Shown piece by piece: positions 15,282-23,576 of a DNA stretch of 29,960 bases. The position numbers and the translations under genes are program-made. This stretch comes from an uncultured Opitutia bacterium (GTDB lineage: Bacteria > Verrucomicrobiota > Verrucomicrobiia > Opitutales > Opitutaceae): NCBI GenBank assembly GCA_937952235.1, contig CALFZM010000302.1:1-29960 (forward strand), written 5' to 3'. The notes under the pieces were generated by a model. It was not told where the DNA came from. It did no database searches and saw nothing but the letters and a program-made list of their open reading frames with translations. The first letter of the stretch is position 1. Each line of letters begins with the position of its first letter.

Positions 15282-17318
15282 ATGGCCCTTCCCACTCCTC
15301 CCGGCATTCTGGCCGCCCGCAACCTGCGGGCGGCCGAACTCGAGCAGGCGCCCGCCGAGGCCCTTCTGCGCATCTACGCGTGGATGCACCTCGCCCGGAC
15401 CTCCGACAACCGGATCCTCGAACTTTTCCGGCAGGGGCTGATCCGCGGTACCGTCACCGGCGGCCAGGGCAACGAGGCGATGATCGTGCCGCTGGCGCTG
15501 CTGGCGGACAAGGCGGCCGACGTCGTGTCGTTCACCCACCGCGACGCCGGCGGGCACCTCATCTGGAGCGGCGACCTGGTGACGCACCTCAACCAGTACT
15601 TCGCCAACGCCGGCAGCCCGACCAAGGCGCGGGAGGGCAACATCCACCACGGCGACCCGGCCAACCGCTCCCTGCCGATGATCAGCCACCTGGGCGCGAT
15701 GCTTTCGGTCGTGGCAGGCACGACGGACTCGCAGCGCCGCCGGGGAAAGCCGGCGGTGGGTTTCGCGTTTTTCGGGGACGGCGGCTCGAGCACGGGCGAC
15801 GTGCACGAGACGATGAACCTGGCCTCGCTGCTCTCCCTGCCGGTCCTGTTCGTGATCGAGAACAACCGCTACGCCTACTCGACGCCGACGAGCGAGCAGT
15901 TCGCGGCGGGCACGGAACTCTGGCGGCGCGCCGCCGGCTACGGGATCGAGAGCTTCGCGCTCGACTGCACGCGCGACGTGGCCCACGTCACCCGCACCCT
16001 CGAGTCCGCCATCGAAAAGGTGCGGGCCACGTCGCGGCCCATGCTGGTCGAGGCCCGCGTGCTCCGGCTCCGCGGCCACGCGGCGTACGACCCGTGCGAC
16101 TACCTGCAGCCCGGGGAAAACGACGCGTTCCTCGCAGAGGATCCCGTGCCTCGAGTCCGGGCCGAGGTGATCGCGGCCGCCGGTGCGGCGCGCGTCGAGG
16201 CGGTCGAGGCGGAGCTCAACGCCTATCTCGAGGCGTGCATCAAGGTCGCGCTGGCCACGCCCCGGCCCGATCCCGCGGGGATGGAGGCGGAGGTATTCGC
16301 GCCGGTCGCGCCGCCGCTGCCCTGGCGTCCCGAACCCGCGGTCCCCGCCGCGCTCAATCTCGCCCAGGCGCTCAACCTCGGCCTGCGCAAGATCCTCGCC
16401 GAGCGTCCGGAGGCGCTGGTCCTCGGCCAGGACATCGGCACCTATGGCGGCGCGTTCAAGGTCACGGAGCACCTCCTGCGCGACTTCGGCCGTCCCCGCG
16501 TCCTGAATACGCCGCTCGCCGAAAGCGCCTGCACCGGCTATGCGATCGGCCTCGCCGTCAACGGCCACCGGCCCATCGAGGAGTTTCAGTTCGCCGATTT
16601 CGCCACCGAGGCCGTCACGCAGATCGCGCTCAATGCCGGCACGATGCACTTTCGCTCCGGCGCGGCGTGCCCCCTGGTGCTGCGCCTGCCCTGCGGCGGC
16701 GGCCTCACGTTCGGCTCCTTCCACTCCCAGGAGCTCGAGTCGCTCTTCCTCTCGATGCCGGGGCTCAAGGGGCTTTATCCGAGCACGCCGCAGGACGCGT
16801 TCAACGCGCTGCTGGCCGCCTTCGAGGACAACAATCCCGTCCTGCTCTTCGAGCACAAGGCACTCTACCGCCGCGGCCGCGCCCCGGTCGCGTGGGACCC
16901 GAATTACCGCGACGTCTGGCAGCCGCGGCACGTCCGCGCCGGCGACTTCGCGACCTTCGTCACTTATGGCGAGATGGTGCACCTTGCCGAGGAGGCCGCC
17001 TCCTACTTCGCCAGCGAATACGACCTGGCCTTCGACCTGTTCGACCTGCGCGCCCTCGCGCCGCTCCGGCTCGAGGCCATCGAGGCGTCGCTGATCCGGA
17101 CCGGGCGGCTGGTGGTGCTGCACGAAGGGCGCAGCACCCACGGCTTCGGCGCCGAGCTCGTGGCCCGTCTCACGGAACGGCAGTTCGCCGCGTTGAAGGC
17201 CCCGCCGCTGCGCCTCGCGGCGCTCGACCTGCCGGTGCCATTCGCTCCGGAACTCGAACAGGTGCACCGTCCGACGCGCGAGAAGGTGATCGACCGCCTC
17301 GCGGCCTGGATCGGCTGA
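15282..17318 (+). CDS. Single-chain 2-oxo-acid dehydrogenase E1 (fused alpha and beta subunits)
   Basis: A protein of 678 residues from ATG 15282; the frame continues upstream to 15240, but those codons look non-coding. Residues 1-350 match the E1 alpha subunit: 'GTVTGGQGNEAM', 'THRDAGGHL', and the thiamine-pyrophosphate motif from 'GDG' (165-167) to 'ENN' (193-195). Residues from about 357 match the beta subunit: 'VLGQDIGTYGGAFKVTEHLL', 'NTPLAESACTGYAIGLAVNG', 'EEFQFADF', 'LRLPCGGG' and 'VVLHEGRSTHGFGAELVARL'. The fused order resembles E1 of pyruvate or branched-chain 2-oxo-acid dehydrogenases. No E2 or E3 gene is nearby, so the complex partner must lie elsewhere. The exact 2-oxo-acid substrate cannot be decided. 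Confidence 0.9.
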   Translation: MALPTPPGILAARNLRAAELEQAPAEALLRIYAWMHLARTSDNRILELFRQGLIRGTVTGGQGNEAMIVPLALLADKAADVVSFTHRDAGGHLIWSGDLVTHLNQYFANAGSPTKAREGNIHHGDPANRSLPMISHLGAMLSVVAGTTDSQRRRGKPAVGFAFFGDGGSSTGDVHETMNLASLLSLPVLFVIENNRYAYSTPTSEQFAAGTELWRRAAGYGIESFALDCTRDVAHVTRTLESAIEKVRATSRPMLVEARVLRLRGHAAYDPCDYLQPGENDAFLAEDPVPRVRAEVIAAAGAARVEAVEAELNAYLEACIKVALATPRPDPAGMEAEVFAPVAPPLPWRPEPAVPAALNLAQALNLGLRKILAERPEALVLGQDIGTYGGAFKVTEHLLRDFGRPRVLNTPLAESACTGYAIGLAVNGHRPIEEFQFADFATEAVTQIALNAGTMHFRSGAACPLVLRLPCGGGLTFGSFHSQELESLFLSMPGLKGLYPSTPQDAFNALLAAFEDNNPVLLFEHKALYRRGRAPVAWDPNYRDVWQPRHVRAGDFATFVTYGEMVHLAEEAASYFASEYDLAFDLFDLRALAPLRLEAIEASLIRTGRLVVLHEGRSTHGFGAELVARLTERQFAALKAPPLRLAALDLPVPFAPELEQVHRPTREKVIDRLAAWIG

Positions 17319-17355
17319 TCCGCCGCCCGCTTCCGCCTTCCCGCCCTGCTCCGCG

Positions 17356-17934
17356 ATGCCTGCCGCCCCTTCCCGCCGCGCCGCCCGCCGCCGCCTTCGC
17401 GCGGCCGACTGGGGCGCCATCCGGCTGTTCGCGATGGACGTCGACGGCGTGCTCACCGACGGCACGGTGCTGGTCTCGTCCGACGGCACGGAGGCCAAGG
17501 CGTTCTCCATCCTCGACGGCTACGGTCTGCGCGAGCTCGCGCGCGCCGGCATCGTCACGGCATGGATCAGCGGCCGGCCATCCGCGGCGACGAGTCGCCG
17601 CGCGGCGGAGCTGGAGATCCCGCACCTCGTCATGGGGCGCAACGACAAGCTCGCAGTCCTCCGGGATCTCGCCCGCGACCTCGCGCTGGAACCCGCCCAC
17701 TGCGCGTACATGGGTGACGACGTGATCGACGTGCCGGCCCTCGCGTGGGCCGGGATCGGGATCGCGCCGCCGGACGCGGTCGGAGCGGCGCTGGCCGCGG
17801 CCGCGTGGGTGACCCGCCGGCGCGGCGGCCATGGCGCCGTGCGCGACGTCTGCGACCGTCTGCTCGAGCGCTCCCCAACGCGGACCGGGACCCAAACGCG
17901 TTCGCACCGGTCCAAGGAGCGTCCCTCCGCATGA
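17356..17934 (+). CDS. kdsC: 3-deoxy-D-manno-octulosonate 8-phosphate phosphatase (KdsC-type HAD)
   Basis: A protein of 192 residues. After a basic, Ala-rich N-terminus of about 20 residues come the KdsC hallmarks: 'FAMDVDGVLTDGTV' (HAD motif I, Asp28 and Asp30), 'FSILDGYGLREL', 'AWISGRPS' (motif II), 'VMGRNDKLAVL' and 'YMGDDVIDVPAL' (motif IV). This is the small, capless HAD class that works as a tetramer, hydrolysing Kdo-8-phosphate to Kdo for the LPS inner core. Its TGA overlaps the ATG of the next gene (ATGA at 17931-17934). The gene order kdsC-lptC-lptA-lptB matches proteobacterial LPS clusters, supporting KdsC over a generic phosphatase. Confidence 0.92.
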   Translation: MPAAPSRRAARRRLRAADWGAIRLFAMDVDGVLTDGTVLVSSDGTEAKAFSILDGYGLRELARAGIVTAWISGRPSAATSRRAAELEIPHLVMGRNDKLAVLRDLARDLALEPAHCAYMGDDVIDVPALAWAGIGIAPPDAVGAALAAAAWVTRRRGGHGAVRDVCDRLLERSPTRTGTQTRSHRSKERPSA

Positions 17935-18398
17935 ATCCGCTCCACCGCCGCTGGCCCCGCCTGCTCGCGCTCCTCCCCTGCCTCCTGCTGCCGGGCGGCG
18001 AAGCCGCGGCCCCGGCCACCCCCGCCCCGCTCCCTGCCCCCGCGCCCGCGGAAAACTGGGTGCTGCCGATCTTCACCGACAAGGAGGGATACCGCTCGAT
18101 GACACTGCGCGGCACCGAGGTGCGGCCCCGGGGGCGGGACATTGAGGTGACGGACCTCAACATCACCGTCTTCTCCGGCGATGCCGCGGCGCGGGTCGAC
18201 AGCATCCTCCTCAGCGCGTCGGCCGTGTTTTATCCCAAGGAAAACCGGGCGGCGGGCGAGAAGTCGGTGCGGTTCATCCGCGACGATTTCGAAGTGACGG
18301 GCGTCGGCTGGAACTACGAGCACGCCGCGAGAAAAGTTTCGCTCCAGTCCAAGGTGCGCGTCACGTTCCGCACGCCCCTGAATGACATCCTGAAATGA
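17931..18398 (+). CDS. lptC: LptC-like LPS export periplasmic protein
   Basis: A protein of 155 residues. A hydrophobic N-terminal segment ('LLALLPCLLLPGG', about 11-23) may be a signal peptide or a membrane anchor; a Pro/Ala stretch follows. The rest is beta-strand-like, with 'VLPIFTDKEGYRSMTLRGTE' followed by repeats of the kind 'IEVTDLNITVFSGD' and 'FIRDDFEVTGVGWNYE', which suits the beta-jellyroll of LptC/OstA-family proteins. Sequence similarity to classical LptC is weak; the call leans on position between kdsC and lptA-like genes, with ATGA overlaps at both ends. It would link the inner-membrane transporter to LptA. Confidence 0.75.
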   Translation: MNPLHRRWPRLLALLPCLLLPGGEAAAPATPAPLPAPAPAENWVLPIFTDKEGYRSMTLRGTEVRPRGRDIEVTDLNITVFSGDAAARVDSILLSASAVFYPKENRAAGEKSVRFIRDDFEVTGVGWNYEHAARKVSLQSKVRVTFRTPLNDILK

Positions 18399-19102
18399 TC
18401 CTGCGCCGCGCGTCCGCCTGCCTGTTTTTCCTGTGCCTGTCGCTGCGCGCGCCGGGAGCGCAGCCGGCGCCGGCCGCGGGCGTGCCGGCGATGCCGCTGG
18501 TTCCGACGGTGATTGAGAGCGGGGCGGCGGAAATGGTGAGCTCCGAGACGGAGACCCGGTTCACGTTCACCGGCGGGGTGAAGGTGACGGGCACGAATCT
18601 CCTCATGACGTGCGATTTCCTCGAGGTGATCGCCCTGCGCGCGAAGGAGAACCCGAAGGACGATCCCCGGACCAGGGAGGCGAAGGAGCGCGACAGCGGT
18701 TCGCCCTTCGCCAATCCGGAGAATTTCAAATCGCTGATCGCGACCGGCAACGTCCGGATCGTGCAGAGCGACCGCGAGGCGCTCTGCGCCCGTGCCGAGG
18801 TGCTGCCGGGCGACAACAAGGTGATCCTCACCGGCGATCCCCGCGTGCGCAGCACCGACGGATCCTACCAGGCTTCCGGGGCGGTGATGGAATTGCGCCG
18901 CGGCGAACGCACGGCGCGCATCCTCGGCGATGGCAACCAGCGGCCGCAGTTCATCCTCCCGCCCCTGAAGGACCTGGGGTACGAGAAGGAAAAGGAGAAG
19001 GAGAAGAAGCCGGCCCCGCCACCCGCGGCGGGGACCGACCCCGCGGCTACACCGGTGGCACCCCCGCCGATCACGGTGCCGCTGGGGCCCGCGCCGCGAT
19101 GA
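18395..19102 (+). CDS. lptA: LptA/OstA-like LPS transport protein
   Basis: A protein of 235 residues with an N-terminal signal peptide ('LFFLCLSLRAPGAQ', ending near residue 22). The OstA-like region covers about 40-185: 'SSETETRFTFTGGVKVTGTN' is followed by 'LLMTCDFLEV', and 'LIATGNVRIVQSDREALCAR' by 'AEVLPGDNKVILTGDPRV'. This matches the LptA repeat pattern of strands recording removal and addition of carbohydrate-binding edges. The C-terminal 45 residues are a charged and Pro-rich tail ('YEKEKEKEKKPAPPP') not seen in short LptA proteins. It would bridge the periplasm for LPS. The TGA overlaps the lptB ATG. Confidence 0.85.
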   Translation: MILRRASACLFFLCLSLRAPGAQPAPAAGVPAMPLVPTVIESGAAEMVSSETETRFTFTGGVKVTGTNLLMTCDFLEVIALRAKENPKDDPRTREAKERDSGSPFANPENFKSLIATGNVRIVQSDREALCARAEVLPGDNKVILTGDPRVRSTDGSYQASGAVMELRRGERTARILGDGNQRPQFILPPLKDLGYEKEKEKEKKPAPPPAAGTDPAATPVAPPPITVPLGPAPR

Positions 19103-19842
19103 GCACGCCGACGCCCGCCGCCGCGGAGATCACGACCCAGGAACTTGTCCGCACCTACGGCGCACGCACCGTGGTGGCCGGGGTGAACCTGCGATTCACC
19201 GCGGGCGAGGTCGTGGGATTGCTCGGCCCGAACGGCGCGGGCAAGACGACCACGTTCTACATGATCGTCGGCCTGGTGCCGGCCACGTCTGGCCGCGTGT
19301 GTCTCGATGGCGTGGACATCACCCGGCTGCGGATGCACCAGCGCGCCCGCCACGGGATCGGTTACCTGCCGCAGGAGGCGTCGGTGTTCCGCAAGCTCAC
19401 CGTCGAGGAGAACATCCTCGCGATCGTCGAGGCCGTGGGCGTGCCGCGGCGGGAGCGCCGGGCGCGGGTGCAGGCGCACCTCGAGGAGCTCAACCTCGGC
19501 CATGTCGCGAAGCAGAAGGCGTTCACGCTGTCCGGGGGCGAACGCCGCCGCCTCGAGATCGCGCGGGCCCTGGTCACGCGACCGAAGTTCCTGCTCATGG
19601 ATGAGCCGTTCGCCGCGATCGATCCCATCTCGGTCGCGGAAGTGCAGAAGATGATCCTGCAGCTCAAGTCGCGCGGGATCGGCGTGGTGGTGACCGATCA
19701 CAACGTGCGCGAGACGCTGCGCATCGTCGACCGCGCCTACCTGCTGCACCAGGGGCGGGTGCTCACCGAGGGCAGCGGCGATTTCCTGATTCGCGACGAG
19801 CAGGCCCGGAAGTTCTACCTGGGGGAAGGCTTCAACCTTTGA
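19099..19842 (+). CDS. lptB: LPS export ABC transporter ATP-binding protein LptB
   Basis: A protein of 247 residues from ATG 19099, which overlaps the lptA stop as ATGA; the longer open frame upstream runs through lptA and is not used. The ATPase motifs are complete: Walker A 'GPNGAGKTT' (43-51), Q-loop 'YLPQEASVF' (89-97), signature 'LSGGE' (144-148), Walker B 'FLLMDEP' (164-170) and switch His201 in 'VVVTDHN'. 'LPQEASVFRKLTVEENI' and the ending 'ARKFYLGEGFNL' are typical of LptB. With LptF/LptG, not encoded here, it powers LPS extraction from the inner membrane. A GC-rich hairpin with a T run follows 10 bases downstream. Confidence 0.95.
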   Translation: MSTPTPAAAEITTQELVRTYGARTVVAGVNLRFTAGEVVGLLGPNGAGKTTTFYMIVGLVPATSGRVCLDGVDITRLRMHQRARHGIGYLPQEASVFRKLTVEENILAIVEAVGVPRRERRARVQAHLEELNLGHVAKQKAFTLSGGERRRLEIARALVTRPKFLLMDEPFAAIDPISVAEVQKMILQLKSRGIGVVVTDHNVRETLRIVDRAYLLHQGRVLTEGSGDFLIRDEQARKFYLGEGFNL

Positions 19843-19852
19843 AGCGAGCGTC

Positions 19853-19880
19853 GCGCCGGCAGCCGGCGCCCGTCCTTTTT
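19853..19880 (+). terminator. Candidate terminator after lptB
   Basis: GCGCCGGC (19853-19860) and GCCGGCGC (19862-19869) form a self-complementary hairpin with a tight loop, followed by CCGTCCTTTTT. The stem is short but entirely G/C, and a T run follows within 6 bases, so it could end the kdsC-lptCAB transcript before hprK. Confidence 0.5.
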
Positions 19881-19920
19881 CCCTCGCCCCCCGCCAGTCG
19901 GTTCCCGCTACTGGACCGCC

Positions 19921-20913
19921 ATGCAAAAGGCCATCCACGGGATCACGGTCGCGCATTTCTTCGAGTCCTATCGCGAGAAGCTCAAGATGGAGCTGGTGAC
20001 GGGCGAGCCTGGGCTGCACCGCCTGATCCATGAAGGCACGATCAACCGCCCGGCGCTGGCGCTGACGGGCTTCTTCAAGTATTTCGCGAACAAACGCGTC
20101 CAGGTGCTCGGGGCGGCGGAGATGGCCTTCATCAAGACCCTGGCGCAGAACACGCAGATCCAGGTGCTGCAGGAAATGGTGAAGCGGGGGATCCCGTGCC
20201 TCGTCCTCACGCGCAATTATCACCCCACGCACGCGATGCTGGCCGTGGCCGAGGAGATGAAGCTGCCGGTGATGCGCACGCCGATGATCACCAAGGACTG
20301 GATCAACCTGGCGACGCTCGCGATCGACAACGAGTTCGCGCCCCAGGGCACCGAGCACGCCACGACCCTGGACATCCGGGGCGTCGGCACGATGATCCGC
20401 GGCGATTCCGGGATCGGCAAGAGCGAGTGCGCGCTCGCGCTGATCGAGCGCGGACATTCCCTGGTGGCCGACGACCTGACCATCATCCGCCTGCTCGACG
20501 AGCGCGAACTGATGGCTTCGAGCCGCGCCCTCAATCGCGGCTACATGGAATGTCGCGGCATCGGGATCATCAACGTCGCGGAGATGTTCGGCGTGAAGTG
20601 CGTCCGGGCCGAGAAGCGCATCGACATGGTGGTGTCGCTGAAGGAATGGACGCCCGAGGTGATCGAGGAGCGCACGGGGCTGGAGGAGAATTTCTACGAG
20701 ATCCTCGGCATGCGCGTGCCCCACATCGAGCTGTACGTGCGGCCGGGCCGCGACATCGCCCGGCTGGTCGAGGTCGCGGCGCTGACGCAGGCGTTGAAGA
20801 AGATCGGCCACGATCCCGCGCGCGATTTCAACGACCGGCTGATCAAGTTCATGCACGACCAGGCCCGCGACCCGCGTCCCACGAAGATCCGGCCCGTCGA
20901 GCGGGAAGAGTGA
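19921..20913 (+). CDS. hprK: HPr kinase/phosphorylase
   Basis: A protein of 330 residues, standard length. The N-terminal domain (1-130) is followed by the kinase core with P-loop 'GDSGIGKSE' (161-169), 'VADDLTIIR' with the catalytic Asp, the family signature 'GYMECRGIGIINVAEMFGVK', and 'LYVRPGRDIARLVEVAAL' near the C-terminus. The enzyme phosphorylates and dephosphorylates a serine of HPr in response to ATP, pyrophosphate and sugar phosphates. Only hprK is visible here; no PTS gene is in the window. In proteobacteria hprK often follows lptB-rpoN-ptsN genes, so its place just after lptB looks like a shortened form of that arrangement. Confidence 0.95.
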   Translation: MQKAIHGITVAHFFESYREKLKMELVTGEPGLHRLIHEGTINRPALALTGFFKYFANKRVQVLGAAEMAFIKTLAQNTQIQVLQEMVKRGIPCLVLTRNYHPTHAMLAVAEEMKLPVMRTPMITKDWINLATLAIDNEFAPQGTEHATTLDIRGVGTMIRGDSGIGKSECALALIERGHSLVADDLTIIRLLDERELMASSRALNRGYMECRGIGIINVAEMFGVKCVRAEKRIDMVVSLKEWTPEVIEERTGLEENFYEILGMRVPHIELYVRPGRDIARLVEVAALTQALKKIGHDPARDFNDRLIKFMHDQARDPRPTKIRPVEREE

Positions 20914-20996
20914 GGAAGGCCGGGAGCGGCGGCGCCCGACCCGCCGGTGCGCGAAAGCGACTTGCATCGGCCCCGCGCCGGCGGCTTCCCTAGCAC

Positions 20997-21749
20997 ATGT
21001 CCACTTCCCCTTCGCGCGCGGACGGCCGGCGGCCGGACCAGTTGCGCGCCATCTCGTTCCAGCCCGACATCGCGCCCTACGCAACCGGGTCGGTGCTCGT
21101 GTCGTTCGGGCTCACGCGCGTCATCTGCGCGGCCACGATCGAGCCCAACGTGCCGACGTGGATGAAGCAGCAAAAGGTCCCGGGCGGGTGGCTCACGGCG
21201 GAGTACTCGATGCTGCCCTACTCCACGCTGGAGCGGAAGCCGCGCGACATCTCCCGCGGCAAGATCGACGGCCGCACCGTCGAGATCCAGCGGCTGATCG
21301 GGCGTTCGCTGCGGGCCGTGATCGACCTGCAGAAGCTCGGCCAGAACACGCTGTGGCTCGATTGCGACGTGCTGCAGGCCGACGGCGGCACGCGGACCGC
21401 GGCGATCACCGGCGCCTACGTGGCCGCGCGGCTGGCGGTGCAGAAGCTGCTCGACGAACGGAAACTGGCGGACAATCCGATCACGGACTCGGTGGCGGCG
21501 GTGAGCGTGGGCGTCTTCGGCGGCCGCGAACTGCTGGACCTGGCTTACGTCGAGGACAAGGACGCCGCCGTCGATTTCAACATCGTCATGACCGGCCGCG
21601 GCCAGTTCGTCGAGGTGCAGGGCTCGGGCGAGGAGGCGACGTTCTCCCAGGCGCAGCTCGATTCGCTGCTCGGCCTGGCGCAGAAGGGGCTCAAGGAAAT
21701 CGGCGGGCTGCAGACCGCGTTCCTCACCCGCCGCCTGCTGGGCGCCTGA
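20997..21749 (+). CDS. rph: Ribonuclease PH (tRNA 3'-end phosphorolytic nuclease)
   Basis: A protein of 250 residues, close to the usual 240-255. Motifs: 'RADGRRPDQLRAISFQPD' at the start, 'YATGSVLVSFGLTRVICAAT' (residues 28-47), 'GGWLTAEYSMLPYST', 'RKPRDISRGKIDGRTVEIQR' with the basic RNA-binding residues, 'IGRSLRAVIDL', 'LDCDVLQADGGTRTAAITGA' (phosphate and metal site), and 'VQGSGEEATFSQAQLDSLLG'. It trims tRNA 3' ends using phosphate. It starts 83 bases after hprK and may share its transcript. It is convergent with the small HTH gene. No missing residue was noticed. Confidence 0.95.
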   Translation: MSTSPSRADGRRPDQLRAISFQPDIAPYATGSVLVSFGLTRVICAATIEPNVPTWMKQQKVPGGWLTAEYSMLPYSTLERKPRDISRGKIDGRTVEIQRLIGRSLRAVIDLQKLGQNTLWLDCDVLQADGGTRTAAITGAYVAARLAVQKLLDERKLADNPITDSVAAVSVGVFGGRELLDLAYVEDKDAAVDFNIVMTGRGQFVEVQGSGEEATFSQAQLDSLLGLAQKGLKEIGGLQTAFLTRRLLGA

Positions 21750-21754
21750 GCGGC

Positions 21755-21769
21755 GGCGCGCTTCGCGCC
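21755..21769. terminator. Small hairpin between convergent rph and HTH genes
   Basis: GGCGCG (21755-21760) pairs with CGCGCC (21764-21769) around a CTT loop. It fills the 20-base space between the two convergent stop codons, so it could slow transcription from both sides. No clear T run follows, so its strength is doubtful. Confidence 0.35.
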
Positions 21770-22252
21770 TCACTTTCCGCCCGCGCGATCGTCGGAGCCG
21801 GGCCGCGCGACGAACGAACCGTTTTCCGCGGCCTTCACGAAACCCTCGGTCACGCTCTTCAGTTCCTCCCAGCGCCGCCGGATCGTCTTCGCTTCGTCCT
21901 TGGAGATCTCGTTGTCCGCCGACGCCTGGGCGATCGTTGCCAGCATGTCGGCAAACTCCTGCACGATGTCGTTGGTGGCGGGTATCACGCTGTCGGTCGG
22001 CGGCAGGTTGTGCGGATTGCGGATGAAGAACCCGTCGGCCTGCTCGCACACCCACTGCGCCACGCGCACGTCCCCGGTGATCCGGATCAGCTGCCCCACG
22101 CGCTCGAGCGGGCTGCTCGCGCTGCCGCCGCTCTCCTCCTCCGGCGGCTCGGCCCACTTGTAGATCAGCGACAGGGACAGCCCCATCTCGGCGGCGATCT
22201 GCTTCGCGCTGGTCCTCTTCAGCACGTCCCTCATTACCTCGTGCGATTGCAT
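21770..22252 (-). CDS. Small helix-turn-helix protein, conserved-looking, function unknown
   Basis: A protein of 160 residues from ATG 22252 ('MQSHEVMRDVLKRTSAKQIA'); 8 further codons upstream are open but poorer. Residues 15-36 ('TSAKQIAAEMGLSLSLIYKW') form a typical HTH. Then comes an acidic, Ser/Gly-rich linker ('EPPEEESGGSASS'), 'PLERVGQLIRITGDVRVAQW' and 'VCEQADGFFIRNP', and a C-terminal helical region with heptad-like spacing. The layout resembles phage CII/CP76-type regulators, a family also found as a chromosomal gene, but I cannot confirm this. It is divergent from sucC with a 142-base gap, so it could act on that promoter, though nothing shows it. No phage genes are nearby. Confidence 0.75.
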   Translation of the reverse strand: MQSHEVMRDVLKRTSAKQIAAEMGLSLSLIYKWAEPPEEESGGSASSPLERVGQLIRITGDVRVAQWVCEQADGFFIRNPHNLPPTDSVIPATNDIVQEFADMLATIAQASADNEISKDEAKTIRRRWEELKSVTEGFVKAAENGSFVARPGSDDRAGGK

Positions 22253-22394
22253 GTGCAGGCGAGCGTGCGCCCGCAAAAAGCGAAACGCAATCCCGCGCGT
22301 GGCGCGACCGGGGTGCTTCCGTGCGCGCGCCGATTTTTTGCGTGCCTAACCGGCCCCGCCTCTGGCTAACTGCCCGCTCCCTCACGATTTTTCC

Positions 22395-23576
22395 ATGAAC
22401 ATCCACGAGTTTCAGGCCAAGGCGCTCTTCGAGAAATACGGCGTGCCCGTCCCCAGGGGCGCCGCCGCGACGACCCCGGAGGAATTTACGACCGCGCTGG
22501 CGCAACTGCCCGAAGGCCCGACGATGGTGAAGTCCCAGATCCATGCCGGCGGCCGGGGCAAGGGCACGTTCAAGGATGGCTTCAAGGGCGGCGTGAAGTT
22601 CTGCAAAACCAAGCACGACGCCAAGGAGATCGCCGGCAAGATGCTCGGCAACGTGCTGGAAACCGTCCAGACGGGCCCGGCCGGACGCAAGGTGCAGACC
22701 GTGTACTTTACCGTGGCGAGCGACATCAAGAAGGAGTACTACCTTGCCATCCTGCTCGACCGCGCGACGTCGCGGCCGGTGATCGTGGCGTCGACGGAAG
22801 GCGGCGTGGAGATCGAGAAGGTCGCCCACGACACGCCGGAGAAGATCCACAAGGTCTTCATCGATCCCGCCTACGGGCTGGCCGATTTCCAGGTGCGCGA
22901 CCTGATCTTCAAGCTCGGCTTCAGCGGCGGCGAGGCGAAGAACGCGGGCAAGCTGATCCGCAGCCTCTATGCGATGTACTGGGACACCGATGCCGCCATG
23001 ATCGAGGTGAATCCGCTGATCACGACGCCCACGGGCGACGTACTCGCCCTCGACGCCAAGGTCTCCTTCGACGACAACGCGCTTTTCCGCCATCCGGACA
23101 TCGTCGCGCTGCGCGATCTGAACGAGGAGGACCCGAAGGAGATCGAGGCCTCGAAGTTCTCGCTCAGCTACATCGCGCTGGACGGCAACATCGCCTGCCT
23201 CGTGAACGGCGCCGGCCTCGCCATGAGCACGATGGACATCATCAAGCATTTCGGCGGCAGTCCGGCCAACTTCCTCGACGTGGGCGGCGGCGCCTCGAAG
23301 GAGCAGGTCGTGGCCGCGTTCAAGATCATCCTCGGCGACGCCAACGTGAAGGGGATTTTCGTGAACATCTTCGGCGGCATCATGGACTGCAACGTCATCG
23401 CCCAGGGCATCGTCGAGGCCGTGAAGGAGGTGGGCCTGAAACTGCCGCTCGTGGTCCGCCTGGAGGGCAACAACGTCGCCGCCGGCAAGGCCACGCTCAA
23501 CCAGTCGGGACTCAAGCTCGTGTCGGGCGACACGATGGCCGACGCGGCGCAGAAGATCGTCAAGCTCGTCGCCTGA
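22395..23576 (+). CDS. sucC: Succinyl-CoA synthetase (ADP/GDP-forming), beta subunit
   Basis: A protein of 393 residues, standard for the family. It starts 'MNIHEFQAKALFEKYGVPVP'. The ATP-grasp nucleotide-binding part has 'QIHAGGRGKGTFKDGFKGGV', and the Mg-binding region has 'IEVNPLITTPTGDVLALDAK'. The C-terminal CoA-ligase domain has 'CLVNGAGLAMSTMDIIKHFG', 'ANFLDVGGGAS', 'FVNIFGGIMDCNVIAQGIVE' and 'VVRLEGNNVAAGK'. With the alpha subunit encoded 76 bases downstream it interconverts succinyl-CoA and succinate with nucleotide phosphorylation in the TCA cycle. The preceding 142 bases hold its promoter; an A/T run at 22334-22339 is the only suggestive element there. Confidence 0.96.
   Translation: MNIHEFQAKALFEKYGVPVPRGAAATTPEEFTTALAQLPEGPTMVKSQIHAGGRGKGTFKDGFKGGVKFCKTKHDAKEIAGKMLGNVLETVQTGPAGRKVQTVYFTVASDIKKEYYLAILLDRATSRPVIVASTEGGVEIEKVAHDTPEKIHKVFIDPAYGLADFQVRDLIFKLGFSGGEAKNAGKLIRSLYAMYWDTDAAMIEVNPLITTPTGDVLALDAKVSFDDNALFRHPDIVALRDLNEEDPKEIEASKFSLSYIALDGNIACLVNGAGLAMSTMDIIKHFGGSPANFLDVGGGASKEQVVAAFKIILGDANVKGIFVNIFGGIMDCNVIAQGIVEAVKEVGLKLPLVVRLEGNNVAAGKATLNQSGLKLVSGDTMADAAQKIVKLVA

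Noticed and set aside
15162..17510. Long minus-strand open frame of 782 codons opposite the E1 gene.
   Set aside because: Low-complexity Arg/Glu/Gly sequence with no domain; the plus strand holds all thiamine-pyrophosphate and E1 motifs.
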